The notes under the pieces were generated by a model. It saw only the letters and a program-made list of their open reading frames with translations, was not told the DNA's origin and did no database searches. DNA of 64,000 nucleotides from contig CAYXVG010000011.1 in the NCBI GenBank assembly GCA_964468205.1, positions 1-64,000 of the forward strand. Direction: 5' to 3'. How positions within the stretch are numbered: the stretch's first letter is position 1; every line of letters begins with the position of its first letter. Shown here one piece after another: positions 43,252 through 52,179 of this stretch. Both the position numbers and the translations under genes were made by a program. This DNA is from CAWELS01 sp964468205. GTDB taxonomy: Bacteria; Acidobacteriota; Terriglobia; Bryobacterales; Bryobacteraceae.

Positions 43252-43282
43252 TCGCGCGGCAAGTAAAAAGCTTGTCGCGCGA
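43252..43282. terminator. Strong hairpin between convergent genes
   Basis: A 12-bp stem (TCGCGCGGCAAG against its complement with one G-T-type mismatch) and a 7-nt loop TAAAAAG lie midway between the TPR gene stop (43231) and the Gfo/Idh/MocA stop (43310). There is no clear T-tract on either strand, but the position suits a shared bidirectional transcription stop. Confidence 0.6.
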
Positions 43283-43309
43283 CTAAGTTGCCCCCTCCCC
43301 GCCACCGGC

Positions 43310-44485
43310 TTAAGTTTCCATCCTCATCCGGGCGGCATTCCAGCGAATCCGCCGTCCTTGCCGCAACGATTCGTTCGCCAGCATTATGACCAAAGCCGCC
43401 TGGTAGCCCAATTCCACCGGGGCCGTAGGCGTTTTTCTTGTGCGGACGCTGTCGAGGAAGTTCTCCACATGCACTTCCGAAGCGTGGCTGAAGGGGCGCG
43501 AGGCGACCTCTTTGATGACTGGCGCGTCTTCCTTGCCCTGAGCGTAAACCGCGAGTTCTTCACGGCCGAGATCCAGGCGCGCCCGGTCGCCATCGTACTG
43601 GTTGAGCTGGTCGTTGCGGTAGTAATACTTCATGGCCGCGTAGTTGATGGTGAAGACGGCCAGGAAGTCGTCGTTGTGGTATTCGGCGGCAACAACCACT
43701 GACTCGGGTGTGTCGACTCTTTCTGCATGGACGCGTCCGGCCGAGGCATTTACGGCGCTCGGATAGCCGGCATCCATGATCAGGTGGATGGCGTCGAAGA
43801 CATGCGCGCCCTGGTCGGCGACGATACCGCCGGAGTAGTCGGAGTACGCCCGCCAGCCAAAGAAGCGGTGGGGGTCCAACGGCCGCTTCGTGGCCGGGCC
43901 CTGCCACTGTTTCCAGTCAAGTGGTCCTTCGAGCTTTCGGTTGGACGGGCGGCCGAGGTTGTTGTTCAGCCACCAGGAGCGGACCATGCGCACCTGGCCG
44001 AGTTGGCCGCCTTGCAAAACGTCCCGCGCTTTGAGGAACAGATCGTAGCTACGGCGCTGCATTCCGACTTGGACGATGCGATCGGACGCCTTGGCCGCGC
44101 GCACCATATCGGCCCCCTGTCCCGGGCTTTGGCAAAGCGGTTTCTCGATGTAGACATCCTTGCCCGCGGCGAGCGCGTCCAGCAGCATCTGGTGGTGCCA
44201 GTGTTCTGGGGTGGCGATGATGACGATATCGATCTCGCTGTTGTCGAGAAGCTGCCGGTAATCGCGATAGGCCTTCGCTTGATTGCCGGCCTCGGAGAGC
44301 CCTTTCTCGAGATTCGGTTCGTAGACGTCGCAGACACCTGCGATCTCCACAGTGGAGTCCTTCGCGAACACGCCGGCGAGATAGCGGCCTCGCCCTCCGG
44401 CGCCGATCAGCGCCACGCGCAGGCGGTCGCTAGGAGCGGCGCCAAGAGCAGCGGAGCCGCTGATGAGGAAGGTTCGTCTGTTCAT
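43310..44485 (-). CDS. Tat-exported Gfo/Idh/MocA family oxidoreductase
   Basis: A 391-aa oxidoreductase of the same family as the gene at 656. ATG 44485 starts MNRRTFLISGSAALG, with twin arginines and a hydrophobic core. The Rossmann motif is VALIGAGGRGRYLAG, and DVYIEKPLCQSPGQG is the catalytic-lysine block. TPEHWHHQMLLDAL is typical of the sugar-processing branch. Last gene of a minus-strand operon, 25 bp after the GntP permease. This points to oxidation or reduction of the sugar or sugar acid carried by that permease. GAGG lies close upstream of the start. Confidence 0.9.
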   Translation of the reverse strand: MNRRTFLISGSAALGAAPSDRLRVALIGAGGRGRYLAGVFAKDSTVEIAGVCDVYEPNLEKGLSEAGNQAKAYRDYRQLLDNSEIDIVIIATPEHWHHQMLLDALAAGKDVYIEKPLCQSPGQGADMVRAAKASDRIVQVGMQRRSYDLFLKARDVLQGGQLGQVRMVRSWWLNNNLGRPSNRKLEGPLDWKQWQGPATKRPLDPHRFFGWRAYSDYSGGIVADQGAHVFDAIHLIMDAGYPSAVNASAGRVHAERVDTPESVVVAAEYHNDDFLAVFTINYAAMKYYYRNDQLNQYDGDRARLDLGREELAVYAQGKEDAPVIKEVASRPFSHASEVHVENFLDSVRTRKTPTAPVELGYQAALVIMLANESLRQGRRIRWNAARMRMET

Positions 44486-44510
44486 GAAAAACCTCGCATC
44501 GAGCAGATAC

Positions 44511-45857
44511 TTAGAAGAATAGCGCCTGAGCGGCCAGCACGATCGCGATGCCAACAATGGAGAGAAGGAGCTTCATGACACTCCAGGTCTTCAGCGTCTG
44601 CGGGACGGTCATACCAAGATACTGGTTGACGATCCAGAAGCCGGAGTCGTTCACGTGCGAAAGCGCCGTGCCGCCGCAGGCGACGGCGAGCACCATCATC
44701 TCCGGCGTATAACCCTCGATATTGGCGACGATTGGCGCGAGGATGCCAGCGGCGGTGATGATGGCGACCGTCGCCGAGCCCTGCGCTACCCGCAAGAGCG
44801 CGGCGATGAGGTAGGCGACGAGCAGCGGCGAGATGCCGGCGGCGGCTAGCAGGTTCCCGGCGTAGGGTCCGACTCCGCAATCGTTAATCACCTGTTTGAA
44901 AGAGCCGCCCGCCCCGGTGATGAGCAGCAGCGACGCGATCGGCCCGAGCGCCTGGGTCGTCATTTTCGTCACTTGATCGCGGTTCAGCCGGCGGCCGAAC
45001 CCAAGCGTCGCAATCGTGACGAAGAGGGCCAGGGTGAGAGCGGTAGCGGGATCGCCGAGGAAGTTGAGAATCCCCTGTCCAGGCAAATCGAGCATCGCGG
45101 CGATGGTCGCCGCGAAGATGAGCCCGATGGGCAACAAGAGCACGAACAGCACGAGCGGCACGGAGGGCGGAGGCAGAGTGTCCTTCTGGCCGTCCCCCTT
45201 GGCCAAGGTCTCGGCGATCTCGGGGACGGGAACGTAGATGCGCCGCGCGATCCACGTTCCATAGAAGATGCCGCCCACGATCGCCATCGGGATCGAGAGA
45301 AGGACGCCATAGACGATGCTCTTACCGAGGTCCGCCCCAAGCGTGGCGGCCGCTGCGGCCGGCGCGGGATGGGGAGCCACGAGCGCGTGAGTCACCGTGA
45401 GGGCCGCGGCCACTGGTAGGCCATAGAACAAGATCGACTTCTTGGACTCCCGCGCGAGGTTCCATACAATCGGCGCGATAATGATGAACGCAACGTCGAA
45501 GAAAATCGGCAGACCAATGATGAAGGCGCCGGTGAGCACGGCCCAGGACGCCCGGTCTTTTCCGAACTTCTCCAGAAACCAGTCCGCCAGCACGCGACCG
45601 CCGCCGGAGTATTCGATGAACCGGCCGATCATGGCCCCGAGCGCAAGGATGATGGCAATGCTGCCGAGCGCATCGCCCATGCCGGACTTAATGGAGCCGA
45701 TCACGCTCACCGGCTCGAGGCCGCTGGACAAACCCAACGCCATCGACGCGACGATCAGCGCCACGAACGCGTGCATGCGCCCCACCAGAATGAGCGCGAG
45801 CAGCAAAGCGACGCTAGCCAGCGTCAGGGCAATCAGAGTTGGGCCGTCCCCCACCAT
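44511..45857 (-). CDS. GntP-family gluconate:H+ symporter
   Basis: A 448-aa membrane transporter of the gluconate permease (GntP) family, importing gluconate, fructuronate or a related aldonate with protons. It starts at ATG 45857 with GAGGAG 2-3 nt upstream. About 12 membrane helices are visible. The family blocks are GDALGSIAIILALGAMIGRFIEYSGG, GLPIFFDVAFIIIAPIVWNLA and HALVAPHPAPAAAAATLGAD, with a central charged loop (EIAETLAKGDGQKDTLPPP). Third gene of the sulfatase operon; the physiological ligand may be a desulfated acid sugar. Confidence 0.93.
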   Translation of the reverse strand: MVGDGPTLIALTLASVALLLALILVGRMHAFVALIVASMALGLSSGLEPVSVIGSIKSGMGDALGSIAIILALGAMIGRFIEYSGGGRVLADWFLEKFGKDRASWAVLTGAFIIGLPIFFDVAFIIIAPIVWNLARESKKSILFYGLPVAAALTVTHALVAPHPAPAAAAATLGADLGKSIVYGVLLSIPMAIVGGIFYGTWIARRIYVPVPEIAETLAKGDGQKDTLPPPSVPLVLFVLLLPIGLIFAATIAAMLDLPGQGILNFLGDPATALTLALFVTIATLGFGRRLNRDQVTKMTTQALGPIASLLLITGAGGSFKQVINDCGVGPYAGNLLAAAGISPLLVAYLIAALLRVAQGSATVAIITAAGILAPIVANIEGYTPEMMVLAVACGGTALSHVNDSGFWIVNQYLGMTVPQTLKTWSVMKLLLSIVGIAIVLAAQALFF

Positions 45858-45948
45858 GGCTCCTCATTCTACGGAATCCTCGCCGCCAGCCGCAAAGCAA
45901 AGGCGGGGCGGGCGGCAGCGGCCCGTGAGCCTCCGCAACCGGCACGCC

Positions 45949-47496
45949 TCATTCGTAGATCCACTTGCGCGCCCAGCGGTCACCTGTGCGCTCCTGGAAG
46001 GCTCGGAGTTTCGCTTTCATCCGCTCGAGGACATCCTTGTGGCCGGGGTCGCCGGCGAGGTTCCTGGCCTCCCACGGATCGCTTTCGAGGTCGAACAGCT
46101 CAAACTCCGGCCGGTGAATATAGGAGCCGACGGTGCGGGTACCGTACGGAGCGTCCATGCCCTGTTTGTATTGAGCCTGCCAGGTGGGGGCGCGCCAAAG
46201 GTCGGAAGCAAAGGGGAAAGGCAGCGGGTGGGCGATATTCCAGATCAGCTTGTACTTCCGCTCACGCAGCACGCGCATGGGGTAATACATCTGAATCTCG
46301 TGGAAGGTGTGTGAAGCGTAAACCTCGTCCCAGCCCTCCGCACTTTCCTCACCCACGATCGGAATGAAAGAACGGCCGTGGAAGACTCCGGGCGTGACTT
46401 CGGGATTTGTCTGGGGATCGGAACGAGCATTGTTCGGCTGCACGCGATTGAGAACGGCATCCTTGACGCGCCCGCTTGATCGCTCAAGGGCGCCGCCGAA
46501 GTCGAGCACCGAAGGAGTAATGTCAACCCAACTAATCAGGGCGTCGTTGACGAGACCGCGGCGGCTCGCGTAAGGATCCCGCACGAGCAGCGGCGAGCGC
46601 ATGCCGCCCTCGTAGAGGGTGGTCTTCGCGGCGGGCATGGCGATGCCGTGGTCGGCCATGTAGATGATAAGGGTGTTCTCCCATTTGCCCGCATCCTTGA
46701 GGATCTCGATCAGCCGGCCGAGACCTTGGTCGATGCGCGCCACGGACTGGTAGTACTGCGCGAGTTCGGCCCGGGCCGTCGGAGTGTCGGGCAGAAACGG
46801 CGGCACGATCACTTCGTCCGGATCATACGTCACCTCCTCGATGCCCTCGTAATTCTTGCCGGGCGCCGGGTTGCCGAACCGATCCGGCACATAGGGCAAC
46901 TCCTCGGCGAAACCGCCGCCGCGGTGCGGATCGGACGTGGCGAAGTACAGAAAGAACGGTTTATCGGAGGACTCCTCGATGAAGCGCCGGCAGTTGTTCG
47001 CCATCTGATGGGGGTTGCGCGTGTTGCCGGGAATCACCGTTTCAAACTGATAGACCGCCTCGGGCGCCACGTGATACTTGCCGCATCGCGCCGTGCGATA
47101 GCCAGCCGCCGCCATGTAGACCGGCAGTCCGATGACATTGTCGAACGAGCTGAATTTGCTGGGGCCGTGCTGGTGGCCGTACTGTCCATTGGTGTGGTTG
47201 TGGAGACCGCTGAGGATCACGGAACGGCTGGCCGAGCAACTGGCTGTGGTGCAAAATGCGTTTGTGAAACGCGTGCCCGCCTCAGCGAGCGAGTCCATGC
47301 TCGGCGTCTTCAGCGCCAGGTTGCCATAAGCCCCAAAGTCCGGCGACTGGTCGTCGGTGACAAAGACGACGATATTCCGCTCGGCCGGAAGGGCCGCCGG
47401 GGCTAGGCCGAGCACAACGGCGAGAGCGAATATCGTGCCCCTCATCCACTTGTTTGTGTTTGTGCGCATCTGTAATTTGCAGTCGTTCTTCTTCAT
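45949..47496 (-). CDS. Secreted Cys-type sulfatase (heparan N-sulfatase-like)
   Basis: A 515-aa sulfatase with a signal peptide (WMRGTIFALAVVLGLAPAAL) after a short charged tip. Metal aspartates are in VVFVTDDQSPDFG, and the formylglycine cysteine is Cys87 in CSASR (C-x-A-x-R), the form found in N-sulfatase and related groups. YMADHGIAMPAAKTTLYEGG is the distal active-site block and HTNGQYGHQHGP matches sulfamidase-like sequences. It needs a formylglycine-generating enzyme. It sits 24 bp after the TIM-barrel isomerase, so the protein probably removes sulfate from a sugar before import. Confidence 0.9.
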   Translation of the reverse strand: MKKNDCKLQMRTNTNKWMRGTIFALAVVLGLAPAALPAERNIVVFVTDDQSPDFGAYGNLALKTPSMDSLAEAGTRFTNAFCTTASCSASRSVILSGLHNHTNGQYGHQHGPSKFSSFDNVIGLPVYMAAAGYRTARCGKYHVAPEAVYQFETVIPGNTRNPHQMANNCRRFIEESSDKPFFLYFATSDPHRGGGFAEELPYVPDRFGNPAPGKNYEGIEEVTYDPDEVIVPPFLPDTPTARAELAQYYQSVARIDQGLGRLIEILKDAGKWENTLIIYMADHGIAMPAAKTTLYEGGMRSPLLVRDPYASRRGLVNDALISWVDITPSVLDFGGALERSSGRVKDAVLNRVQPNNARSDPQTNPEVTPGVFHGRSFIPIVGEESAEGWDEVYASHTFHEIQMYYPMRVLRERKYKLIWNIAHPLPFPFASDLWRAPTWQAQYKQGMDAPYGTRTVGSYIHRPEFELFDLESDPWEARNLAGDPGHKDVLERMKAKLRAFQERTGDRWARKWIYE

Positions 47497-47520
47497 ACCT
47501 GTTCCCCTGGAATTCGGCCA

Positions 47521-48387
47521 TCAAACCGAGTATTTCTTCACGAGGCCCCGCAGCTTGCTCATGTATCCATCAAAGGCCTGCGCGGCGGGCTCCGCGCCCT
47601 CATATTCGAGGGCTAGATATCCCTTGTAGCCCGCGGCGGCGAAGAGCCTTACGATGCGTTCCCAATCAGACTGCTCGCGGCGATTGCCCGCGTAATGCAT
47701 CTCGGTCTTGAACTGGGCGTTCACCGCGTAAGGCAGCGCCATCTCAATTTGCCGGTAGGGCTCTTCGCGGAAGTTCCCGGTATCGAGATTGATGCCTACC
47801 CACGGGGAGTCCACCTTGTTGACGATTTCGATAATCCGCTCGGCTCGCAGCGTTATCCCGCCGTGGTTTTCCAGGCCGAGGATGACACCTTTCTCGCCGG
47901 CATACTCGGCCGCCGCTTTGAGGACGTCGACCACCCAGCCGGCAGCCTGATCCTCACTCGCGCCATCCGGCACTTTGCCACCGAAGACGCGAATATGCCC
48001 GGCGCCGAGCTTCGCCGCCACGTCCACCCACTTCTTGACGCCTGCAATTTCAGCTTTTCGGTCATCCGCCGCCGGGCGCGTCATCTCGGACCGGACGGAG
48101 ATGCTGTAGATCTCGACACCGTTGCGAAAGGCAAGGTTTTTCAGCGGAAGCAGGAACGAGTCCGAGGTGCTGGGAAACCAGTAAACCGTGAGGTCCAGAC
48201 CATCGATGTCTTCCCTCACGCAACGGTGAACGAGGTCGTCGTAGGTCATCTTCCTCGCTTCCAGCTCTTTTCGAAAAGAGTAAGCGCAGATAGCGGACCG
48301 GAATCTGGCCTTGCCGCCTGGGGGGGCGGCGGCATACGCCCCCGTAAACAGCACCGGGGCGGCGGTGAGCAGTTCTCTTCTTCTCAT
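47521..48387 (-). CDS. Tat-exported sugar phosphate isomerase/epimerase (TIM barrel)
   Basis: A 288-aa protein of the xylose-isomerase-like TIM-barrel family (AP endonuclease 2 fold). ATG 48387 has GGGAGA upstream and opens MRRRELLTAAPVLFTGAYA, a Tat-type signal. The barrel metal-site residues are in GVILGLENHGG (Glu/His), GINLDTGNF (Asp), FKTEMHY and LALEYEG (Glu). Members isomerise or epimerise ketoses and keto-inositols. It is the first gene of a four-gene minus-strand operon with sulfatase, GntP permease and oxidoreductase. Confidence 0.88.
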   Translation of the reverse strand: MRRRELLTAAPVLFTGAYAAAPPGGKARFRSAICAYSFRKELEARKMTYDDLVHRCVREDIDGLDLTVYWFPSTSDSFLLPLKNLAFRNGVEIYSISVRSEMTRPAADDRKAEIAGVKKWVDVAAKLGAGHIRVFGGKVPDGASEDQAAGWVVDVLKAAAEYAGEKGVILGLENHGGITLRAERIIEIVNKVDSPWVGINLDTGNFREEPYRQIEMALPYAVNAQFKTEMHYAGNRREQSDWERIVRLFAAAGYKGYLALEYEGAEPAAQAFDGYMSKLRGLVKKYSV

Positions 48388-48488
48388 GGAATTCTCCCGT
48401 GAAGACGATTCTTTCACACATCAGCGCCCGTAGGCGACGCTCGCGGCAGCGGCTGGCCTGAAGACTGCCCTGAAGAGTTGTGCCGAAT

Positions 48489-49535
48489 TCAAGGAGTGGA
48501 AGCTTCGGGGGTGTTTCCGGGAGACTGCAAGCTCTCCCGGTAGCCTTTCAGCATCCCAATCGTGATGGCGACAACAAGCGGACCGAGTACCATGCCGAGA
48601 AAACCGAAGGCGTAGATACCGCCGAGGACGCTGAGAATCGACAGGAGAGCGTTCAACTGGGCCCGTCCGGAAATGAGCATCGGCCGCAGGATGTTGTCTA
48701 CACCGCTGATGCCGACGTTGCCGAGCACAACCATGGCAACGGCGCGCCAGTATTCTCCCGACAGCGCGAGGAGTATGGCGGCGGCTCCCCAGATGATGGC
48801 CGGGCCGATGAGCGGCAAGAAGGCCAGCACCGCCGAAGCCACCGCCAGAAAAATGGGCGCCGGAAGCCCCAGGATCCAGTAGACGAGGCCCGCCACCGCA
48901 CCCTGAGCGATAGCTACAATCACGGTGCTCTGCAATGTGACGGTCACCATGGTGCTGATCTCGCCGAATACCCGCCCGCTGATTTCCCTTTCCATGGGAG
49001 CGGTGTCGCGCAGGAATGCGACAATCCGCGGCCCATCCCGGAACAGGAAGAACAGAACGACAAGCGTGATGCCGAGGTTCATGACAAATTGGGCTGCATC
49101 GCCGGCGACAGCCGCCGAATGTCTCGCGAGGAAACGGCCCGCCGTCTGGGCGGCGTCGAGCAGTTTGCCGTTGAGATCGGGCAGCGGAATCGATGCCGTG
49201 TCGCGGATCCGGTCGATGTAGTCCTGAATCTTCGGAATCATCTCCTGGGTCCTCGCTGACCGGGAAAGGGCGATTCCCTGTTGGACGCAAGCGGCCCCGA
49301 TGGTGACGGCCGGCCCGACCAGCAATACCAGGACAATCAACAAGCTGATGGCGGCCGCGGCGTTCGGTCTCCGCACACGCTGAAAGATCCTCTTGTGACC
49401 TGGGAAAAAGAATATGGCAAGGACCGCGGCCCAGGCGATTGCGGCGAAGAACGGCTCGAAGATCCGGTAGTTGAGATAGAGGATGAAGACGACGATAACC
49501 AAGTAGGTTGCCCGCTGGATCCATCTGACATCCAT
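48489..49535 (-). CDS. AI-2E family transporter
   Basis: A 348-aa membrane protein of the AI-2E transporter family (PerM/YdiK-like), a loosely characterised group including autoinducer-2 exporters and Na+/H+ antiporters. About eight helices are visible: TYLVIVVFILYLNYRIFEPF, AAIAWAAVLAIFFFP, ISLLIVLVLLVGPAV, a soluble hairpin, FVMNLGITLVVLFFLFRDG, and the late blocks LAFLPLIGPAIIWGAAAI, VVLGNVGISGVDNILRPML and FGFLGMVLGPLVVAI. ATG 49535 begins just before helix 1. The annotation is by family; the transported compound is unknown. Monocistronic. Confidence 0.9.
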   Translation of the reverse strand: MDVRWIQRATYLVIVVFILYLNYRIFEPFFAAIAWAAVLAIFFFPGHKRIFQRVRRPNAAAAISLLIVLVLLVGPAVTIGAACVQQGIALSRSARTQEMIPKIQDYIDRIRDTASIPLPDLNGKLLDAAQTAGRFLARHSAAVAGDAAQFVMNLGITLVVLFFLFRDGPRIVAFLRDTAPMEREISGRVFGEISTMVTVTLQSTVIVAIAQGAVAGLVYWILGLPAPIFLAVASAVLAFLPLIGPAIIWGAAAILLALSGEYWRAVAMVVLGNVGISGVDNILRPMLISGRAQLNALLSILSVLGGIYAFGFLGMVLGPLVVAITIGMLKGYRESLQSPGNTPEASTP

Positions 49536-49677
49536 CTCTCGACTCCGGCTCCCAGAGTAGCATGGGCAGGAACGAGCAACCACTTTGAGATTGCCCGTCT
49601 CAGAGGCATTCGCGAGCTTGCGGAAAGAGGGCGCCATCGAGCGCCCTCATACGATTTTTGGATGTGATGGAAGCAGG

Positions 49678-50001
49678 TTAGGCGTTAAACGAGCTGCCGC
49701 AGCCGCAGGTGGTCTTGACGTTCGGGTTATTGAACTTGAATCCGGAGCCTTCCATCGTCTCGACATAGTCCACCTCGGCGCCATCGAGGTACAACATGCT
49801 GGCTTGGTCGATGAACACCTTGAGGCCTTCGAACTCATACGACTTGTCGAGCATCTGCTGTTTGTTCTCGAAAGCCATCGAGTACGAAAATCCGGAACAC
49901 CCGCCGCCCACGACGGAGATGCGCAATCCTGCTGGAGCCGGCTCCTGCGAGTCCAGGATCTCCTTGACCTTGGTAACGGCCGTATCGGTCATACGAAGCA
50001 T
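49678..50001 (-). CDS. erpA: Iron-sulfur cluster insertion protein ErpA/IscA-type
   Basis: A 107-aa A-type carrier that hands 4Fe-4S clusters to apo-enzymes. The cluster ligands are Cys35 in GGGCSGFSYS, and Cys99 and Cys101 in CGCGSSF. VFIDQASMLYLDG is the family signature between them. ATG 50001 has a GGAAGGA ribosome site 9 nt upstream; the frame extends 40 codons but that part is non-coding. It is monocistronic, away from an isc/suf operon, and divergent from the sigma factor gene. This protein would be needed for the radical SAM and other Fe-S enzymes. Confidence 0.94.
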   Translation of the reverse strand: MLRMTDTAVTKVKEILDSQEPAPAGLRISVVGGGCSGFSYSMAFENKQQMLDKSYEFEGLKVFIDQASMLYLDGAEVDYVETMEGSGFKFNNPNVKTTCGCGSSFNA

Positions 50002-50360
50002 AAGGGTTGTCCTTCCTGTGAAATTGCAGTCTTTACTTAATTGTACTATCTTGTAGCGAATTGTGCCATGCGGCACACTCTTCATTTCAATTCGATTGAA
50101 TAGAGGTGCGGTTGGTCGCATGAATCTGCTATCGTGATCCAGAATCGAGCCCGCGGCGCCTCAGCGGAGTGATGGCACTCGCCTCCACGACGCCGGCGCC
50201 ACAGCACGCGCGGGCTTACGGTACCGCTAAGGTTGAGTCCGGCCCCCGTTTTTGACGTTGGGGCCGGGCCGGGTGTAATTACCTCCCGGGAGGGCGGAAA
50301 CCTCTGGCGGGGCGTGGATTGGGTGGAACCGGTAGCAGCCCCAAAACGTCCCACAGGCGT
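50002..50360. promoter_or_regulatory. Divergent intergenic region erpA / sigma factor
   Basis: 359 bp separating two divergent starts. It contains a perfect inverted repeat TTCAAT-TCG-ATTGAA at 50086-50100, 85 bp upstream of erpA, a possible operator. No other clear element. The region probably holds promoters for both directions. Confidence 0.4.
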
Positions 50361-51026
50361 ATGAGCAGCTTGACAACAGCTCTACCGATTCCGGCCTCCG
50401 GCGCAGAGACTCGAACGAGACGAAGAGTGAATCACCGCAACTCGGAAGAGGCAGATCTGGTCCGGCGGGTCCAGGCAAAAGATGAAATCGCGTTTCGCGA
50501 GATTGTCGAGCGGTATCAAGCTAAAGTGTTTTCAATCATTTACGGGATACTGCGCAACCGTAATGATGCCGAGGATATCGCCCAGCAGGTTTTCGCCAAG
50601 ATCTACCTTTCGATTGGGAAGTTCGATTTTCGGAGCAGTCTCCTCACCTGGATCTACAAGATTACCGTGAACGAATGCTACGACTACCTCCGCAAGAAGC
50701 GGGTGCGGAAGCTGGTTTACGAAAGTGACTTTTCCGAGGACGATGTACGCCTCATGGAGAACACGGAACAATCGAGCGAGAGCGTACGCCCGGTGGATAC
50801 CACTCTGGCGCAGCGCGACTTGCTCATGAAGCTTCTTGAGAAGATCTCCGAGGAAGAACGGACATTAATCCTGCTCAAGGAGGTGGAAGGTCACTCAGTG
50901 GAAGAACTTGCTCAAATGACCGGAATGAACCACAACACGATCAAAGTGAAGCTCTTCCGCGCGCGGCAGAAACTGTTGAAAGCGGCAAACCGGATTACGA
51001 AAAGTTCCTCGGGGAAGGTTGCATAA
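50361..51026 (+). CDS. ECF-type RNA polymerase sigma factor
   Basis: A 221-aa sigma-70 family protein of the extracytoplasmic-function class, which directs RNA polymerase to stress promoters. Region 2 is IAFREIVERYQAKVFSIIYG, RNRNDAEDIAQQVFAKIYL and SSLLTWIYKITVNECYDYLR; region 4 is EERTLILLKEVEGHSVEELA followed by MNHNTIKVKLFRARQKL. ATG 50361 is preferred; the 15-codon upstream extension has no homology. Next comes a zinc-finger anti-sigma factor and a Spy-like protein, a self-contained envelope-stress module. Confidence 0.92.
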   Translation: MSSLTTALPIPASGAETRTRRRVNHRNSEEADLVRRVQAKDEIAFREIVERYQAKVFSIIYGILRNRNDAEDIAQQVFAKIYLSIGKFDFRSSLLTWIYKITVNECYDYLRKKRVRKLVYESDFSEDDVRLMENTEQSSESVRPVDTTLAQRDLLMKLLEKISEEERTLILLKEVEGHSVEELAQMTGMNHNTIKVKLFRARQKLLKAANRITKSSSGKVA

Positions 51027-51111
51027 GTCCCCGGGAAGTGGTTGAAATATTATTTACAAGGCAGGCGTGAGACCTGCAGCTTGGGTTGAATTGAGACTGA
51101 GGGAAGGAACA

Positions 51112-51594
51112 ATGCATCAGCCCATTAAGGATCGCCTAGAGGATTACCTCAGCGGCATGGCGGACTCTGCGAGCAGACAAAAGATCGACGAACACCTGGA
51201 GACCTGCGAACACTGCCGGCGAGCGGTTGAGGCGATGAGGCAGCAGTCGGCTCTACTGCAAGCGCTCCGTCCGAAAGACGAAGCCGATCTCGCACCCGGT
51301 TTCTATGCCCGGGTGTTGGACAGGATCGAGTCGCAACGCATTCCATCGGTTTGGGAAGTTCTCCGGGAGCCAGCATTCGGCCGGCGCCTGGCCTACGCTT
51401 CACTGAGCCTTCTTGTCTTACTCGGGACGCTGATTGTTACGAGCGGGAACCAAGACGTAGTTACGTCGGCTTACGACTACTATTCCCCGGAGTCGATTCT
51501 CGCGACGGAGTCGGTCTCGCAATACATCGGCGATGACCCCCAGCATGACCGCGAAGTCGTTTTGGTGAACCTGGCAACATTCCGGACTGACTAG
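51112..51594 (+). CDS. Membrane anti-sigma factor with zinc finger
   Basis: A 160-aa anti-sigma factor. The ZAS zinc-finger signature H-x3-C-x2-C is in HLETCEHC near residue 25, on a helical sigma-binding segment. A linker and a single membrane helix (LAYASLSLLVLLGTLIVTSG) follow, with a short periplasmic tail containing DYYSPESILATESV. It should bind and silence the preceding sigma factor until an envelope signal releases it. ATG 51112 has AAGGAA upstream. 85 bp separate it from the sigma gene, and 5 bp from the next gene. Confidence 0.9.
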   Translation: MHQPIKDRLEDYLSGMADSASRQKIDEHLETCEHCRRAVEAMRQQSALLQALRPKDEADLAPGFYARVLDRIESQRIPSVWEVLREPAFGRRLAYASLSLLVLLGTLIVTSGNQDVVTSAYDYYSPESILATESVSQYIGDDPQHDREVVLVNLATFRTD

Positions 51595-51599
51595 AAGAA

Positions 51600-51986
51600 A
51601 TGGTTTCTGATCCGCGAGTAACGTGGCGGGACCCCCGTGTCTTGCTGGTACTTTTTCTCGTGTTCGCATGCGGTTCGCTGTTCGGAGCGCTGGTGATGCG
51701 TTACGTGACGGAGCCGGTGGCTCCTAGTCCCGCTATCTATTGGACTAAGGGCGGCAAGACCCGAACCCTTCAACAGTTTGAGCGGGAGTTGGACCTCAGT
51801 CCCGAACAGTCCAGAGCTATCGAGGAAGTGCTGGACGATTTCATGAAGTACTACCACTCCCTGCAGTCTCAGATGGACGATGTTCGCGCCAACGGCAAGG
51901 TGCGGGTCATGAACGTCCTGAATCCCGAACAACAGCGGAAGTTCGAGGAAATGCTCAAGGACCTGCCGTTGCGAGAGGTTCACTGA
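51600..51986 (+). CDS. Spy/CpxP-like periplasmic protein with N-terminal helix
   Basis: A 128-aa protein: a short cytoplasmic tip, a membrane helix (VLLVLFLVFACGSLFGALVM) and a periplasmic all-helical domain. The domain shows the LTxxQ-like pattern of the Spy/CpxP family twice: LDLSPEQSRAIEEVLDDF and MNVLNPEQQRKFEEML. Spy proteins are chaperones or stress sensors, and family members with a membrane anchor (CnrX-type) modulate ECF anti-sigma factors. Its place 5 bp after an anti-sigma gene suggests it senses misfolded proteins or metals for that pair. Confidence 0.85.
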   Translation: MVSDPRVTWRDPRVLLVLFLVFACGSLFGALVMRYVTEPVAPSPAIYWTKGGKTRTLQQFERELDLSPEQSRAIEEVLDDFMKYYHSLQSQMDDVRANGKVRVMNVLNPEQQRKFEEMLKDLPLREVH

Positions 51987-52056
51987 CAGCGATTCCCTCC
52001 TGCCTGCAAAAACCTTCCAGCTAGCCGCAATTCCCGATTGCTTAACTAGCTACAAG

Positions 52057-52173
52057 ATGATATTCTGTGGATGCACGTGGACTGATTTAGGTTTGGCGAT
52101 GCGCCAGGCCGGCTACTTGCAACCACGGAAAAAAGTGCTAAAGGCGCTCGGCTTGAAAGTCCGGTTTCACTGA
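52057..52173 (+). CDS. Possible 38-aa protein (low support)
   Basis: A 38-codon frame: MIFCGCTWTDLGLAMRQAG followed by a basic tail (PRKKVLKALGLKVRFH). It has a CGC motif near the start but no ribosome site. It ends just before a terminator-like hairpin, which is the main reason to list it. No homologue is known to me; chance is a strong alternative. Confidence 0.25.
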   Translation: MIFCGCTWTDLGLAMRQAGYLQPRKKVLKALGLKVRFH

Positions 52174-52179
52174 CCCTGC

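Noticed and set aside
48421..49563. A 380-codon frame antiparallel in phase to the AI-2E transporter gene
   Set aside because: It is on the same strand in a different frame and rich in R/G/P/H, typical of a frame shadow; the transporter frame has the helices and family motifs.
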